Below are positions 3,927 to 5,788 of a stretch of 5,788 nucleotides of DNA, in pieces. The position numbers and the translations under genes are program-made. Within the stretch, counting starts at the first letter, position 1, and every line of letters begins with the position of its first letter. The stretch comes from Actinomycetes bacterium (GTDB lineage Bacteria; Actinomycetota; Acidimicrobiia; Acidimicrobiales; RAAP-2): positions 1-5,788 of the forward strand of contig JAJZMN010000140.1 in NCBI GenBank assembly GCA_021850345.1, given 5' to 3'. The notes beneath the pieces are model-generated. The model searched no databases and was not told the origin of the DNA. It worked only from the letters and a program-made list of their open reading frames with translations.

Positions 3927-5788
3927 TGCTCCCCGCGGTCTTCGGCACCGCCGGCGTCTGGCTCGCGTTCTTGGGCGCGCTTGCGGGCGTCGCCGCGTGC
4001 GCGGCCGGGCTGGTGCGCCGCCGGACCACGAGCCGGCTCGACACCAGGCTGCTCGCCCCCGTCGTGCTCCTCGGAGCCGTGATCGCCGTCGCGGCGATGG
4101 AGTTCGCGCTCGTCACCCACGACTTCCATCTCGTCTACGTGGCGGACGACAACGCGAAGGCAACCCCTCTCATCTACTCGATCACCGGCCTGTGGTCGGC
4201 GCTCGCGGGCTCCATCCTCCTTTGGGGATTCGTCCTGGCGGTCTTCTGCGCGCTTGTCGTCTGGCGTTACCGGCGGAGAGCGGACGACGACGTCGTGCGG
4301 TGGGCGACCCTCGTCATGTACGGCGTGTCGGCGTTCTTCTTCGGGTTGATGGTGGGTCCCGCCAACCCGTTCTTGTCGAGTCCCGCGTCGCTCAGGGGTG
4401 CCGGCCCCAATGCCCTGTTGCAGGACAACCCGCTCGTCGCGATCCACCCTCCGCTCCTGTACATCGGCTTCGTCGGCTTCACGGTGCCCTTCGCCTTCGC
4501 CATCGGGATGCTCGCGACGGGACGGGTGGGCGAGCAGTGGCAAGCGGAGGTCCGCCGATGGACGCTCATCTCGTGGACCGCCCTCAGCGTGGGCATCGTG
4601 CTCGGTGCGTGGTGGTCGTACCAGGTGCTCGGGTGGGGCGGCTTCTGGGGGTGGGACCCCGTCGAGAACGCGGCGCTCATGCCGTGGCTCTGCGGGACCG
4701 CCTACCTGCACTCGGTGCTCGTCCAGGAGCGCCGAGGGTTGCTGCGCGTCTGGAACCTGTCGCTCTCGGTGGCGACCTTCGCGCTCACGATCCTCGGCAC
4801 GTTCCTCACCCGATCGGGCGTGGTCGTCTCGGTGCACGCGTTCAGCGAGTCGGACCTTGGTCCCGTCCTGATCAGCTTCTTCCTGCTCGTGGTCGTCGCG
4901 GGCTTCGGGCTCATCGCGTGGCGGGGCGACCGGCTGCGGTCACCGGTCGGCGTCGACGCGCCGCTCGGGCGCGAGGGCGCGTTCTTGGTGAACAACCTCG
5001 TGCTCGTGGGCTTCGCCTTCGTGGTGCTCTTGGGGACGTTGTTCCCGCTCCTCTACCAGGCGCTCAAGAACCAGGCCGTCACCGTCGGCGCCCCCTACTT
5101 CGACACGGTGGCGGTGCCGGCGGGACTGGCGCTCCTCCTGCTCATGGCGGTCGCTCCTGCGCTGTCCTGGCGCAAGGTCGACGCCGGGGTGCTGTGGCGC
5201 CGGCTCGCGTTGCCCGCATGGGCGGGAGTGCTCACCGTCGTCGCGTGCGTGGCCGGTGGCGTGCGCGGCGTCGAGCCGCTCCTCGGGTTCGGCCTCGCCG
5301 CGTTCGCGGCGTCGTCGGCGATCCGTTCGCTGGTGCTCGCGGTCCGCGCCGGCGTGCGCCGGGGAACCGGTGCGTGGCGCGGGCTCGTGGGACGCACCAA
5401 CGGCGGGATGGTCGTCCATCTCGGCGTCGTCGTCCTCGCGGTCGGGCTCGTCGCGGCAACGTCGTTCCGGTCGCAGGCGGAGCTCGTGCTCCGGCCCGGC
5501 AAGCCTGTCCACTTCGCCGGCCACACCTTCGTCTTCGTAGGGCTGCGCACGGTCCGCACGCCGCAGCGCCTGGCGACCGAGGCGCTCGTGCGGGTCGACG
5601 GCGGCGGCCCGTTCACCCCCGCGGTGAGCCAGTACGGCGGCCCGAGCTCAGAGGCCGTCGGTACGCCCGCGATCGACTCGGGGTTCTTCGGCGACGTCTA
5701 CCTCACCTGGGACGCCACAGGCCACACAGGCAAGTCGACGGGGGGCAACGTCGTCCCGACACTGCCCAGGACAGCGATCGCGATCGGG
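3926..5788 (+). CDS. ccmF: CcmF, cytochrome c haem lyase subunit (3' end outside window)
   Basis: CcmF receives haem from CcmE and, with CcmH, joins it to the CXXCH motif of apocytochrome c. The frame is open for 621 codons to the window edge with no stop, so the C-terminus, probably the last membrane helix, is missing. The ATG overlaps the ccmE stop as TGATG. About 14 hydrophobic segments are visible between residues 5 and 511, followed by an external region from about 512. The WWD motif is intact (GWGGFWGWDPVENAALMPW, 236-254). The four histidines expected of the family are present: His174 (AIHPPLLY), His262 (YLHS), His304 (VSVHAFSES) and His498 (VVHLGV). LLQDNPLVAIHPP (164-176) and FLTRSGVVVSVHAF (293-306) are also typical. 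No frameshift is seen. Confidence 0.95.
   Translation, partial: MLPAVFGTAGVWLAFLGALAGVAACAAGLVRRRTTSRLDTRLLAPVVLLGAVIAVAAMEFALVTHDFHLVYVADDNAKATPLIYSITGLWSALAGSILLWGFVLAVFCALVVWRYRRRADDDVVRWATLVMYGVSAFFFGLMVGPANPFLSSPASLRGAGPNALLQDNPLVAIHPPLLYIGFVGFTVPFAFAIGMLATGRVGEQWQAEVRRWTLISWTALSVGIVLGAWWSYQVLGWGGFWGWDPVENAALMPWLCGTAYLHSVLVQERRGLLRVWNLSLSVATFALTILGTFLTRSGVVVSVHAFSESDLGPVLISFFLLVVVAGFGLIAWRGDRLRSPVGVDAPLGREGAFLVNNLVLVGFAFVVLLGTLFPLLYQALKNQAVTVGAPYFDTVAVPAGLALLLLMAVAPALSWRKVDAGVLWRRLALPAWAGVLTVVACVAGGVRGVEPLLGFGLAAFAASSAIRSLVLAVRAGVRRGTGAWRGLVGRTNGGMVVHLGVVVLAVGLVAATSFRSQAELVLRPGKPVHFAGHTFVFVGLRTVRTPQRLATEALVRVDGGGPFTPAVSQYGGPSSEAVGTPAIDSGFFGDVYLTWDATGHTGKSTGGNVVPTLPRTAIAIG

Noticed and set aside
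3731..4837. 368-codon minus-strand open frame opposite ccmE/ccmF
   Set aside because: The product is a highly charged Glu/Arg/His/Asp string, as expected from the reverse complement of membrane-protein codons; ccmE and ccmF are unmistakable on the other strand.
5700..5788. Possible premature end or frameshift of CcmF near the right edge
   Set aside because: The frame stays open to the last base and residues to about 595 still follow the family pattern. The missing end is due to the window boundary.

Overview
The window is high-GC DNA with GTG starts and dense, overlapping genes. It most resembles an actinobacterium, or an actinobacterium-like lineage such as Acidimicrobiia or another deep branch. 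That placement is inferred from base composition and protein style, not from a search. No mobile element, CRISPR array, tRNA or rRNA is visible.

On the left, bases 67-963 (minus strand) encode a secreted SGNH/GDSL-type hydrolase with a signal peptide and six paired-looking cysteines. Just past its stop, bases 8-92 form a small GC-rich tandem repeat (35-base period). The repeat carries a second copy of the gene's last seven codons and stop.

Bases 964-1087 are a divergent intergenic region. A plausible promoter (TTGGAC-N18-TAGCAT) ends only 13 bases before the preferred ccmA start, which suggests a nearly leaderless operon mRNA. A 16-base perfect palindrome sits directly upstream of the -35 box.

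From 1088 to the right edge runs a tightly coupled plus-strand operon, ccmA-ccmB-ccmC-ccmD-ccmE-ccmF. This is the core of cytochrome c maturation System I, and every junction overlaps (11, 4, 4, 4 and 1 bases). CcmA and CcmB form the ABC transporter module. CcmC, with CcmD, loads haem onto the membrane-anchored chaperone CcmE. CcmA/B ATP hydrolysis releases holo-CcmE, and CcmF (with CcmH, not in the window) attaches the haem to the CXXCH motif of apocytochrome c outside the membrane. CcmF is cut by the window edge after 621 codons.

I found no undescribed system. The points most worth checking are a Thr in place of the expected Asp in the CcmC WWD motif, a missing Q-loop Gln in CcmA, the hydrolase's altered catalytic blocks, the repeat at the hydrolase 3' end, and the use of System I in an apparently actinobacterial genome.
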